From contig JAQGPB010000270.1 in the NCBI GenBank assembly GCA_028293265.1, positions 1 through 14,800 on the forward strand: a stretch of DNA of 14,800 bases, written 5' to 3'. This stretch comes from Pedosphaera sp. Its GTDB lineage: Bacteria > Verrucomicrobiota > Verrucomicrobiae > Limisphaerales > Pedosphaeraceae. Below the pieces are notes generated by a model that did no database searches, was not told the DNA's origin, and was given only the letters and a program-made list of their open reading frames with translations. The position numbers and the translations under genes were made by a program. Below, piece by piece: positions 1 to 5,167 of this stretch. Position 1 is the stretch's first letter, and each line of letters opens with the position of its first letter.

Positions 1-1
1 C

Positions 2-889
2 GAATTGCAGGACAAGGGCGAGGCGTATTATTTCATCGCCAATTATCACTCAATGACGTCGCTGTTCGACCCGGACCAACGGCGCAAAAACACCTTGGAC
101 GTGGCGCTCGACTTTCTGGCGTGCGGACTGGACCCCAAAAAATCTGTTTTTTTCAGGCAGTCCGACGTGCCGGAAGTCACGGAACTGGCCTGGATGCTGA
201 CCACGCTGGCGCCGATGGGCTTGCTTGAACGTTCCACAAGTTACAAGGACAAGATTGCGCACGGGCTTTCGCCAAATCACGGTCTCTTTGCGTATCCCGT
301 GCTGATGGCGGCGGATATTTTGATTTACGATTCCAACGTTGTGCCCGTGGGCCGCGACCAGAAGCAGCATGTCGAAATCACGCGCGACCTCGCCATCAAG
401 TTCAACGAAGCTTACGGCGAAACCTTCGTGATTCCCGAGCCTCAAATCCGCGATGAAACGGCCCTGGTGCCGGGCGTGGACGGCCAAAAGATGAGCAAGA
501 GCTACAACAACACCATCGAGATTTTCGGCGAGGAAAAGGCGACGCGCAAGAAGATCATGGGCCTGGTGATGGACAGCCGTTCGCCGGCCGAGCCCAAGCC
601 CGATGCCGAAAAGAATCTCGCGATTCAACTGCTCAAGCTGGTCGCGCCGCCCGAGGTGTCGAAGGATTTTGAAGACCGTTTGCGCGCCGGCGGCTTGGGT
701 TATGGCGATTTGAAGAAGGCGCTTTTTGAACAGTATTGGAACTATTTCGCCTCCGCCCGCGCCAAGCGCGCCGAGCTGGCGGCGAGCCTGGATTATGTGA
801 ATGGTGTGCTCGCGGACGGAGCGGCGCGGGCGCGAACCTTGGCGCAAAAAGTTCTGAAACGGGCGCGGGTCGCCAGCGGCTTGGATTGA
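2..889 (+). CDS. trpS: Tryptophanyl-tRNA synthetase, 5'-truncated by window edge
   Basis: Class I aminoacyl-tRNA synthetase that charges tRNA-Trp with tryptophan in the cytoplasm. The frame is open to the left edge, so the true start and the N-terminal HIGH-type ATP-binding motif lie outside the window. Visible markers are IANYHSMTSLFDP near the left edge, the family block GLFAYPVLMAADILIYDSN (about residues 93-111 of the visible part), VGRDQKQHVEITRDLA (116-130) and the KMSKS catalytic loop at 162-166 (GQKMSKSYNN). The C-terminal part is helical with many Ala and Arg residues, as expected for the tRNA-binding region. About 295 residues are visible; bacterial TrpS is usually 330-350, so only a few dozen are missing. 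The TTG at position 5 is not a real start. No hairpin terminator is seen after the TGA; the next gene is convergent, with its stop 11 bp downstream. Confidence 0.95.
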   Translation, partial: ELQDKGEAYYFIANYHSMTSLFDPDQRRKNTLDVALDFLACGLDPKKSVFFRQSDVPEVTELAWMLTTLAPMGLLERSTSYKDKIAHGLSPNHGLFAYPVLMAADILIYDSNVVPVGRDQKQHVEITRDLAIKFNEAYGETFVIPEPQIRDETALVPGVDGQKMSKSYNNTIEIFGEEKATRKKIMGLVMDSRSPAEPKPDAEKNLAIQLLKLVAPPEVSKDFEDRLRAGGLGYGDLKKALFEQYWNYFASARAKRAELAASLDYVNGVLADGAARARTLAQKVLKRARVASGLD

Positions 890-900
890 TTGGCGACGAG

Positions 901-1125
901 CTATTTCCTGACGCTGGCCCAGACGGCTTTCAGCGTGGCGAGGAGGAATCCCCGGATGAGACAATTCATTATTGCGAGAAAATAATTGAAACCCACGGGC
1001 GTGGTTTCGCCGGGCCAGAGGCGTCGCATATGAAAAATGATGCCCTCCAAAGCAAAGACCATGAAATAATGGCACAGCGCAAAAATGAGGACTTGTTGAA
1101 GGAAGCGCCGGTTCATGGCAGGCAT
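901..1125 (-). CDS. Small hypothetical membrane protein (about 74 aa)
   Basis: Not a recognised family. The product has two hydrophobic stretches: about residues 10-32 (QQVLIFALCHYFMVFALEGIIF) and about 46-66 (FNYFLAIMNCLIRGFLLATL), separated by a short polar segment with RRLWPGETTP, and it ends in basic VWASVRK. It is therefore probably a two-helix inner-membrane hairpin. Two possible starts lie close together: ATG at 1125 (MPAMNRR) and ATG at 1116 (MNRR). Neither has a Shine-Dalgarno, and the second gives a more typical positively charged N-terminus. It converges on trpS. A longer plus-strand ORF overlaps here out of frame with trpS but has unlikely composition. The hydrophobic pattern is the main argument that this is coding. 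Confidence 0.5.
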   Translation of the reverse strand: MPAMNRRFLQQVLIFALCHYFMVFALEGIIFHMRRLWPGETTPVGFNYFLAIMNCLIRGFLLATLKAVWASVRK

Positions 1126-1383
1126 CGTAAGGGGGAAAATTCAATGGCCAAACTTCCGAACGGGTTCAAACATCGTCCTGAGCTTTCCGATAACAGACCT
1201 GGGCACTTGAAATGTAAAATTCGTCCAGCCTTGGCTCAGGTTATGCTTTTATCAGGCAGAATTTCGCAGTTCAGCCACGATTTTTGGCCGAACGCCGCCA
1301 TGTGGTTAATTTTTGCAGGACAAGCACATAAATTGTATCTGATGCCAATTGAAATGTCAGGTTGACGGATTATTTTAATAGTA

Positions 1384-1755
1384 ATGCCATCGTTGGATTA
1401 TCATTTTATCATTGTTGACGACGACGCGGATGTCCGGCTGTTTCTCCGGCGGCTTATTGGACGGCGTTATGAAACGGCAAAGATCTTTGACGCGGTCAAC
1501 GGCCAGGAGGCCCTGAATCTCTTTGAAACTCATGGTGCCGACTTGATGATTGTTGATCATCACATTCCTTTGTTGGACGGTCTGAGTCTGATCCGCTTCT
1601 TGCGGGCGAAGGGCGTGGCGATTCCCCTAGTGCTGACTTCCCATAATCCGCAGGTGGAAAAACTCTCGGCCGGCGCGGGTGCCACCCGTTTCGTGGACAA
1701 AAGCCAGTTGCTGGAATCGTTGGAAGTTCTGCTCCCGCTTTGGTTGGAGAAATAA
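1384..1755 (+). CDS. Single-domain response regulator (CheY-like receiver)
   Basis: A 123-residue stand-alone phosphoacceptor domain of two-component signalling, cytoplasmic, with no DNA-binding or enzymatic output domain. The receiver signature is complete: acidic pocket D12-D14 in FIIVDDDADV, phosphoacceptor D58 in LMIVDHHIPLLDG, the switch Thr/Ser at T85-S86 (VLTSH) and the conserved Lys K106 in FVDKSQ. Such proteins usually act by protein-protein contact or phosphorelay, as CheY or Spo0F do. No histidine kinase is adjacent, so its partner is encoded elsewhere. The ATG follows an AT-rich stretch (1371-1380) without a Shine-Dalgarno. A weak TTGAAA (1349-1354) / TATTTT (1371-1376) pair with a 16-bp gap would give a very short leader; I do not claim it as a promoter. 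The 1126-1383 spacer upstream shows nothing else I can name. Confidence 0.9.
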   Translation: MPSLDYHFIIVDDDADVRLFLRRLIGRRYETAKIFDAVNGQEALNLFETHGADLMIVDHHIPLLDGLSLIRFLRAKGVAIPLVLTSHNPQVEKLSAGAGATRFVDKSQLLESLEVLLPLWLEK

Positions 1756-1764
1756 GGCGGCGCT

Positions 1765-1799
1765 GTTTCGAGTTCCGGGTTCCGAGTCCCAAGTCAGTT
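1765..1799. repeat. Degenerate heptanucleotide tandem repeat (5 units)
   Basis: Five consecutive 7-bp units read GTTTCGA, GTTCCGG, GTTCCGA, GTCCCAA, GTCAGTT. The first three fit GTTYCGR closely and the last two have decayed. The array fills the short gap between the convergent response regulator and alpha/beta-hydrolase genes. A related array with one identical unit (GTTTCGA) lies at 2627-2647, on the other side of the hydrolase gene. Confidence 0.55.
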
Positions 1800-1808
1800 T
1801 TGAGGGGT

Positions 1809-2597
1809 TTATTTGGCGGGTTTTAGTTGTTGTTTAAGAAACCACTGGTAGAGGGCCGGGTTGTTGTAGGTCTCGGTCCATGAATTGTGGTTGGCCTCGG
1901 GGTAGATGGTGAGGTTGACATTTGGGTTTCCGCTCTGTTTCAACATTTTGACCATGCGTTCGGATTCTTCCAAGGCGACGGTCGTGTCTTTTGCGCCGTG
2001 GAAGGCCCAGATGGGAAGCTTTTTCAACGCGGGGGCTTTTGACTTGTCCATCATTGAAAGGATGACGCCGATGGAACCCTCGCCGCCGCAAATCGGCGCG
2101 ACTGCCGCGAAGCGCTCCGGGTAGGTGCTCGCCAAACTCCATGTACCGTAACCGCCCATGCTCAGGCCGGTCAAATAAATGCGGTTCGTGTCCACGGCAT
2201 ATTTGGCAATGACCGAGTCGAGAAGGCCGAGGACGATTTCGTCCGACCACTTATGGCCTTCGGGACATTGCGGCGAGATGAGGATGAACGGGAAATCGGG
2301 GTTTTTCTCGATGAACTTGGTCGGACCATGGATGGCGGCGCGCCAGACATTCGTCCCGCGTTCGCCCGAACCGTGAAGAAACAGGATCACCGGCCAGCGC
2401 TTGGCGGCGCGGGCATCGTAATCTTTGGGCAAAAAAAGCAGATAATCGGCGCGGAGGGTGGCGGAGAATTTGCGGGCGGACAGGTTGTCAATCGCGGGCT
2501 TGCCCGGAACGGCGGCGGCTACTGGCTTCTTCATGGAGGAGCACGATGTAAGGGCCAGCACGCTGGCGGCAAGCAAGAAATGGAGGGCTTTGTTCAT
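1809..2597 (-). CDS. Secreted alpha/beta-hydrolase lipoprotein (esterase / PHB-depolymerase-like)
   Basis: Probable exported serine esterase of the alpha/beta-hydrolase fold, in the group that includes phospholipase/carboxylesterases and LpqC/PHB-depolymerase-like enzymes; the substrate is unknown. The chosen ATG at 2597 gives 262 residues beginning with a lipoprotein signal (MNKALHFLLAASVLALTSC), lipobox LTSC with C19. A longer frame upstream adds 58 residues of poor composition and would bury this signal, so I rejected it. Catalytic features: oxyanion strand FLHGSGERG (about 73-81), nucleophile elbow GLSMGG with S146, acid D204 in FHGAKDTTV and His H237 in EANHNSW. The order and spacing Ser-Asp-His are normal for the fold. 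The length is typical for a single-domain esterase. No Shine-Dalgarno is present. It lies 31 bp after the stop of the upstream membrane protein gene and may be co-transcribed with it. Confidence 0.88.
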   Translation of the reverse strand: MNKALHFLLAASVLALTSCSSMKKPVAAAVPGKPAIDNLSARKFSATLRADYLLFLPKDYDARAAKRWPVILFLHGSGERGTNVWRAAIHGPTKFIEKNPDFPFILISPQCPEGHKWSDEIVLGLLDSVIAKYAVDTNRIYLTGLSMGGYGTWSLASTYPERFAAVAPICGGEGSIGVILSMMDKSKAPALKKLPIWAFHGAKDTTVALEESERMVKMLKQSGNPNVNLTIYPEANHNSWTETYNNPALYQWFLKQQLKPAK

Positions 2598-2626
2598 GGA
2601 GCGGTTATAGACCGGCGGGGAAGCAA

Positions 2627-2647
2627 GTTCAAGGTTTCGAGTCTGAG
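2627..2647. repeat. Short heptanucleotide repeat array (3 units)
   Basis: Units GTTCAAG, GTTTCGA and GTCTGAG lie in phase, and GTTTCGA is identical to the first unit of the array at 1765-1799. The array overlaps the stop codon (2629-2631) and last codons of the minus-strand membrane protein gene, so the final residues SDSKP of that protein are encoded by repeat sequence. Confidence 0.4.
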
Positions 2648-3114
2648 CTTGCTTCGGAGCGCGATCCTTTGCGAAATATGAAGTCCAACACCGCAGCCGA
2701 AGTAGTGAGCAGCGTCCAGTAAATACCGAAATACACGAATACCCCGCCAGCGCCCGCCGCAATAAAAGCAAGGTCCTTTGTCCGACCGAAGATTAAGAAA
2801 ATGATCAAGAAGGCCACAAGCGGAACGACAGCAATGGGAAGCCATGCAGGAAAATGCCGCTTTGTCCGAAGCCAAGTGAGAAGCGTTGAAATCAGGAAAG
2901 AACCGGTCGAAGCAATAACTGCAACCAAACCCGCCATGAACATCAACATGAGAAACTCAGGAATAACCGCAACCGGAGTGTCTATGCCGTGAGGTGCCGT
3001 GGCAAGTCCCGCCACATAGCAAACAAATGTAAATAACAATGTGCCTAAGATGATGACTGCTCCGGCAAGGATGTGTCCCACCAAGAATTTAAGAACTGTA
3101 TGAAACGTCACCAT
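2629..3114 (-). CDS. Hypothetical four-helix integral membrane protein
   Basis: Family not recognised. The 161-residue product is very hydrophobic, with four likely membrane segments: about residues 8-36 (FLVGHILAGAVIILGTLLFTFVCYVAGL), 50-80 (ending in FLISTLLTWL), 90-109 (AWLPIAVVPLVAFLIIFLIFG) and 115-146 (AFIAAGAGGVFVYFGIYWTLLTTSAAVL). A basic loop TWLRTKRH lies between helices 2 and 3, which would place that loop in the cytoplasm by the positive-inside rule. The tail FRKGSRSEASSDSKP is short and polar, and its last codons fall in a heptanucleotide repeat. The ATG at 3114 has only AT-rich sequence before it and no Shine-Dalgarno. Four clean hydrophobic helices support coding; function cannot be assigned. 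Confidence 0.7.
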   Translation of the reverse strand: MVTFHTVLKFLVGHILAGAVIILGTLLFTFVCYVAGLATAPHGIDTPVAVIPEFLMLMFMAGLVAVIASTGSFLISTLLTWLRTKRHFPAWLPIAVVPLVAFLIIFLIFGRTKDLAFIAAGAGGVFVYFGIYWTLLTTSAAVLDFIFRKGSRSEASSDSKP

Positions 3115-3240
3115 GGTCTTATCAAATTAACGGCCCGAAACTGAGCCACGCCATGACAAAAGGCAAGTCTTCGGTGACGTGCGTTCAACGTTCCGAATCG
3201 ACGACCTGAAAAAATCCGCAAGAATCGATAAAACCAAGCG

Positions 3241-3267
3241 CCAAGCTCGAGCCTTGGATCTTTTTTT
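3241..3267 (+). terminator. Orphan intrinsic (Rho-independent) terminator
   Basis: The stem CCAAGC / GC(C)TTGG with a TCGA loop (3241-3257, one bulged C) is followed by ATC and seven T residues (3261-3267). The T-tract direction means it ends plus-strand transcription. No plus-strand gene is recognised between here and the response regulator at 1384-1755, so it may serve a small RNA or be a remnant of a lost gene. Confidence 0.55.
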
Positions 3268-3279
3268 CTAGCAGGCTTG

Positions 3280-3303
3280 CGCGGTTCGAATCTCCCCACC
3301 TCC
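3280..3303 (+). other. tRNA/tmRNA 3'-end-like remnant
   Basis: The stretch CGCGG-TTCGAAT-CTCCC-CACCTCC has the layout of a T-arm plus 3' acceptor strand, with the invariant GTTCGA..C core (3284-3292), and resembles the end of bacterial ssrA. The T-stem is broken: two C-C mismatches (positions 49-65 and 51-63) and one wobble. No matching 5' half, tag-peptide ORF or CCA is seen. It is either a chance match or the leftover of an integration event at a tRNA/tmRNA gene. Confidence 0.25.
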
Positions 3304-3378
3304 TTGACTGATGCCACTTAATCATCCGGCGGGCGGGCGGCCTATTATAATTTCACCGCTTGTTTGGAAAGAGTAATG

Positions 3379-3411
3379 GGAACGGGCATGCATTGCCCGG
3401 TTGCACGTTCC
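3379..3411. promoter_or_regulatory. Compound palindrome, possible operator/promoter region
   Basis: An outer inverted repeat GGAACG (3379-3384) / CGTTCC (3406-3411) encloses a perfect hairpin CGGGCA-TGCAT-TGCCCG (3383-3399). Just inside the right arm is TTGCAC (3401-3406), with TATTTT 16 bp further on (3423-3428), a weak sigma70-type pair directly in front of the small ORF starting at 3434. This could be an operator over a promoter; functional assignment is inference. Confidence 0.3.
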
Positions 3412-3433
3412 ATATTTGGGTCTATTTTTGTTT

Positions 3434-3646
3434 ATGAGTGAAAATGAAAAGCAGGGAATCGCTGACGAAAAGGAGTCGGCGCGGAAAAACCAGACGGAGC
3501 CCGCGGTCATGCCGGGCAGACCCTCCGACAGATTGCCGCACGCCCAAAAACCCGAATCCAAACCGCCCAGAAAGCCCGGCCCCAGCGTGGATATCGGCCC
3601 GGGGCCCGGTGCGGATGTGGTGGCAACACCGCCGAGAAGAATCTAG
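3434..3646 (+). CDS. Possible small proline-rich hydrophilic protein (70 aa)
   Basis: No known family. From ATG 3434 the product begins MSENEKQGIADEKESARKN, a strongly charged segment, and continues into a Pro/Lys/Arg-rich region (KPESKPPRKPGPSVDIGPGPGADVV). It has no hydrophobic segment and is probably disordered. Third codon positions are rich in G/C like those of the certain genes, the main argument that it is coding. An in-frame upstream TTG at 3401 would extend it but falls inside the palindrome and a possible promoter. No Shine-Dalgarno is present, which is normal for this window. The TAG stop overlaps the first base of the direct repeat flanking the REP/MITE-like element, so that element sits exactly at its 3' end. 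A neighbouring frame (3438-3782) overlaps it and looks less protein-like. Confidence 0.4.
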   Translation: MSENEKQGIADEKESARKNQTEPAVMPGRPSDRLPHAQKPESKPPRKPGPSVDIGPGPGADVVATPPRRI

Positions 3647-3652
3647 CCTGTG

Positions 3653-3751
3653 GGTAGTGGTACAGTTTGATGGTAGGGACGACCTGCGGGTCGTCCGAGG
3701 CCGCGCAGCAGCGCAGCCCTACCAAGTGAGGATTCAAAATGTACCACGAGC
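3653..3751. mobile_element. REP/MITE-like palindromic element, about 99 bp
   Basis: Nested symmetry: terminal arms of 14 bp, GTGGTACAGTTTGA at 3657-3670 against the complement of 3734-3747 (13 of 14 match). Inside them, TGGTAGGG (3671-3678) pairs with CCCTACCA (3717-3724). Inside that is a perfect hairpin GGACGACC-TGCG-GGTCGTCC (3677-3696) directly preceded by GTAG (3673-3676), plus a small hairpin GCGC-AGCA-GCGC (3703-3714). The direct repeat AGCCTGTG occurs at 3645-3652 and 3752-3759, each 4 bp outside the 14-bp arms, as expected of a target duplication. A GTAG box before a hairpin is the known layout of REP sequences mobilised by RAYT (TnpA-REP) transposases. No transposase lies in the window, so the element is non-autonomous. 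Confidence 0.6.
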
Positions 3752-3801
3752 AGCCTGTGAGTTGCATTTACATTCGGCGTGACCGGTGTTAAAACCAAGT
3801 C

Positions 3802-4617
3802 GTGCTAAATGATTCTGCGATCTGGAAATCCTTGAGTTCATCCCGGCGGCTGGTTTTGATTGGCGGGCCATGCGCAATTGAAAGCGAGGCGCTCTGTCTC
3901 AAGGTGGCGGCGGCGTTGAAGAAAACCTGCGAAAAGCTGGGCATCGCCTACGTTTTCAAGGCCAGCTATGACAAGGCCAACCGGACGTCCAACCAATCTT
4001 TCCGCGGGCTTGGCCTGGAGGCGGGCCTGGAAATTCTGGGGAATGTGCGCGAAGAACTGGACGTGCCGGTGCTCACCGACGTGCATACCGAAGCCCAAGT
4101 CATCGCCGCCGGCAAAGTCGTGGATGTTCTGCAAATACCGGCTTTTCTCTGTCGTCAGACTGATTTGATTGTGGCGGCGATCAAGACCGGACGGATTGTG
4201 AACATCAAGAAAGGGCAGTTTTTGTCGCCGGCAGAAATGGGCCAGGTGGTGAAAAAAGCGGAGAGCGCCGGGGGCAAAAAAATTGCCGTCACGGAACGCG
4301 GCACGACGTTTGGCTACAATAATTTGGTGGCCGACATGCGCTCGATTCCCATCATGCGGCGGTTTGGTTACCCGGTGATTTTTGATGCAACGCACTCGGT
4401 GCAATTGCCGGGTGGTGGCGGCGACAAATCGAGCGGGCAGCGGGAGTTCGCGCCAGTGCTGGCGCGATGCGCAGTGGCGGCGGGCGCGAGCGGAGTGTTC
4501 ATCGAAACCCACCCGGACCCGGACAAGGCATTGAGCGACGGGCCGAACATGGTCCCGTTGTCAGAGATGGCGAAGGTCCTGGAAAGTTTGGTGCGGGTGC
4601 GCGAGGCGGTGTCTTGA
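3802..4617 (+). CDS. kdsA: 3-deoxy-D-manno-octulosonate 8-phosphate synthase, metal-dependent type
   Basis: Condenses phosphoenolpyruvate with arabinose 5-phosphate to Kdo-8-phosphate, a committed step toward the Kdo of LPS inner core; cytoplasmic TIM barrel. Motifs: GGPCAIES (21-28), [20 protein letters not shown] (50-69), TDVH (92-95), [12 protein letters not shown] (111-122), [10 protein letters not shown] (134-143), [17 protein letters not shown] (164-180) and [12 protein letters not shown] (194-205). C24, H198, E235 and D246 match the four metal ligands of the Aquifex enzyme (Cys11, His185, Glu222, Asp233), marking the metallo class; the E. coli non-metal type has Asn instead of that Cys. 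The usual Ile-His of KANRSSIHSFRG is Asn-Gln here. GTG at 3802 is chosen because an in-frame stop lies at 3790-3792 and no in-frame ATG comes before the first motif; no Shine-Dalgarno. First gene of the kdsA-kdsC-lpt operon, 10 bp before kdsC. Confidence 0.96.
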   Translation: MLNDSAIWKSLSSSRRLVLIGGPCAIESEALCLKVAAALKKTCEKLGIAYVFKASYDKANRTSNQSFRGLGLEAGLEILGNVREELDVPVLTDVHTEAQVIAAGKVVDVLQIPAFLCRQTDLIVAAIKTGRIVNIKKGQFLSPAEMGQVVKKAESAGGKKIAVTERGTTFGYNNLVADMRSIPIMRRFGYPVIFDATHSVQLPGGGGDKSSGQREFAPVLARCAVAAGASGVFIETHPDPDKALSDGPNMVPLSEMAKVLESLVRVREAVS

Positions 4618-4627
4618 TCTCCTGATT

Positions 4628-5164
4628 ATGTCAAAAGAAATCACAGTGGATTTGTATGCCAAGCTGGCGAAGGTGAAATTGTTTCTGTGCGACGTGGATG
4701 GGATCTTGACGGATTCGTCCATTTTCATCGGAATGCCGGAAGAGATCAAACGCTTTCATATCCGCGATGGCCTGGGAATGCTGATGTTGCGCGAACAGGG
4801 GATAAAAGTAGGCTGGGTTTCGCGACGGCCCTCGCACGCCACGACGCGGCGGGCGGAGGAATTGAAGATTGATTTTTTGGAGCAGGGCAGAGGGAGCAAG
4901 GTCACGGTGGTGGAAAGCCTACTTGCCAAGACCGGCTTCCAGTGGGAAGAAGTTTGTTACATGGGTGATGACATCGTGGATTTGGGGGTGCTGCGGCGGG
5001 CCGGTGTGGCGGCGACGGTCGCGGATGCCATTTATGAGGCGAAAGTGGCGTCGCATTATGTGACCCAGGCGAATGGCGGCCGTGGCGGGGTGCGGGAGGT
5101 GGTGGAGCTGATTTTGAAGGCGCAGAACCTCTGGGAGAAACTGGTGGCGGAAAATTCCGCTTAG
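4628..5164 (+). CDS. kdsC: 3-deoxy-D-manno-octulosonate 8-phosphate phosphatase (HAD family)
   Basis: Hydrolyses Kdo-8-phosphate to Kdo, the step after KdsA; cytoplasmic, a C0-type HAD phosphatase that is tetrameric in known members. 178 residues, the usual family length. HAD motif I is DVDGILTDS with nucleophile D22 and acid/base D24. Motif II is VGWVSRRPS with S65 where the family usually has Thr/Ser-Gly-Arg. The family Lys is K91 in QGRGSK. Motif III is MGDDIVDLGVL with D114, D115 and D118. The stretch KRFHIRDGLGMLMLREQGI (41-59) is typical of KdsC. Its C-terminus GGRGGVREVVELIL also matches the family, where this Gly/Arg tail closes over a neighbour's active site. It begins 10 bp after kdsA and ends 3 bp before the next gene, so translation is probably coupled. 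Confidence 0.95.
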   Translation: MSKEITVDLYAKLAKVKLFLCDVDGILTDSSIFIGMPEEIKRFHIRDGLGMLMLREQGIKVGWVSRRPSHATTRRAEELKIDFLEQGRGSKVTVVESLLAKTGFQWEEVCYMGDDIVDLGVLRRAGVAATVADAIYEAKVASHYVTQANGGRGGVREVVELILKAQNLWEKLVAENSA

Positions 5165-5167
5165 CGT

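Larger units (their letters stand above)
3115..3433. other. Gene-poor spacer
   Basis: About 320 bp without a convincing gene. It holds an intrinsic terminator pointing rightward (3241-3267), a tRNA/tmRNA 3'-end-like sequence (3280-3303) and a compound palindrome (3379-3411), listed separately. The upstream promoter of the minus-strand membrane protein must lie in its left part but I see no clear -35/-10. A 69-codon minus-strand frame (3108-3317) crosses all of this and looks non-coding. Confidence 0.6.

Noticed and set aside
50..1144. Minus-strand open frame of 364 codons opposite trpS
   Set aside because: Antisense to a certain trpS and rich in Arg/His/Gln as expected for a shadow frame; no motif or signal.
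736..1365. Plus-strand open frame of 209 codons overlapping the trpS end and the following spacer
   Set aside because: Out of frame with trpS at its start, then crosses the opposite-strand membrane ORF and a non-coding spacer; composition changes along its length and no domain is visible.
2598..2771. N-terminal extension of the hydrolase lipoprotein to 320 residues
   Set aside because: The extra 58 residues overlap the upstream membrane protein gene and would place a clear lipoprotein signal peptide in mid-protein.
3280..3303. A functional tRNA gene
   Set aside because: No 5' acceptor strand, D-arm or anticodon arm can be found upstream at any usual spacing, and the T-stem has two mismatches.
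3108..3317. Minus-strand frame of 69 codons upstream of the membrane protein
   Set aside because: It spans the orphan terminator and the tRNA-like stretch, is very Arg-rich, and overlaps the start of the next gene by 7 bp. It looks like translated non-coding sequence.
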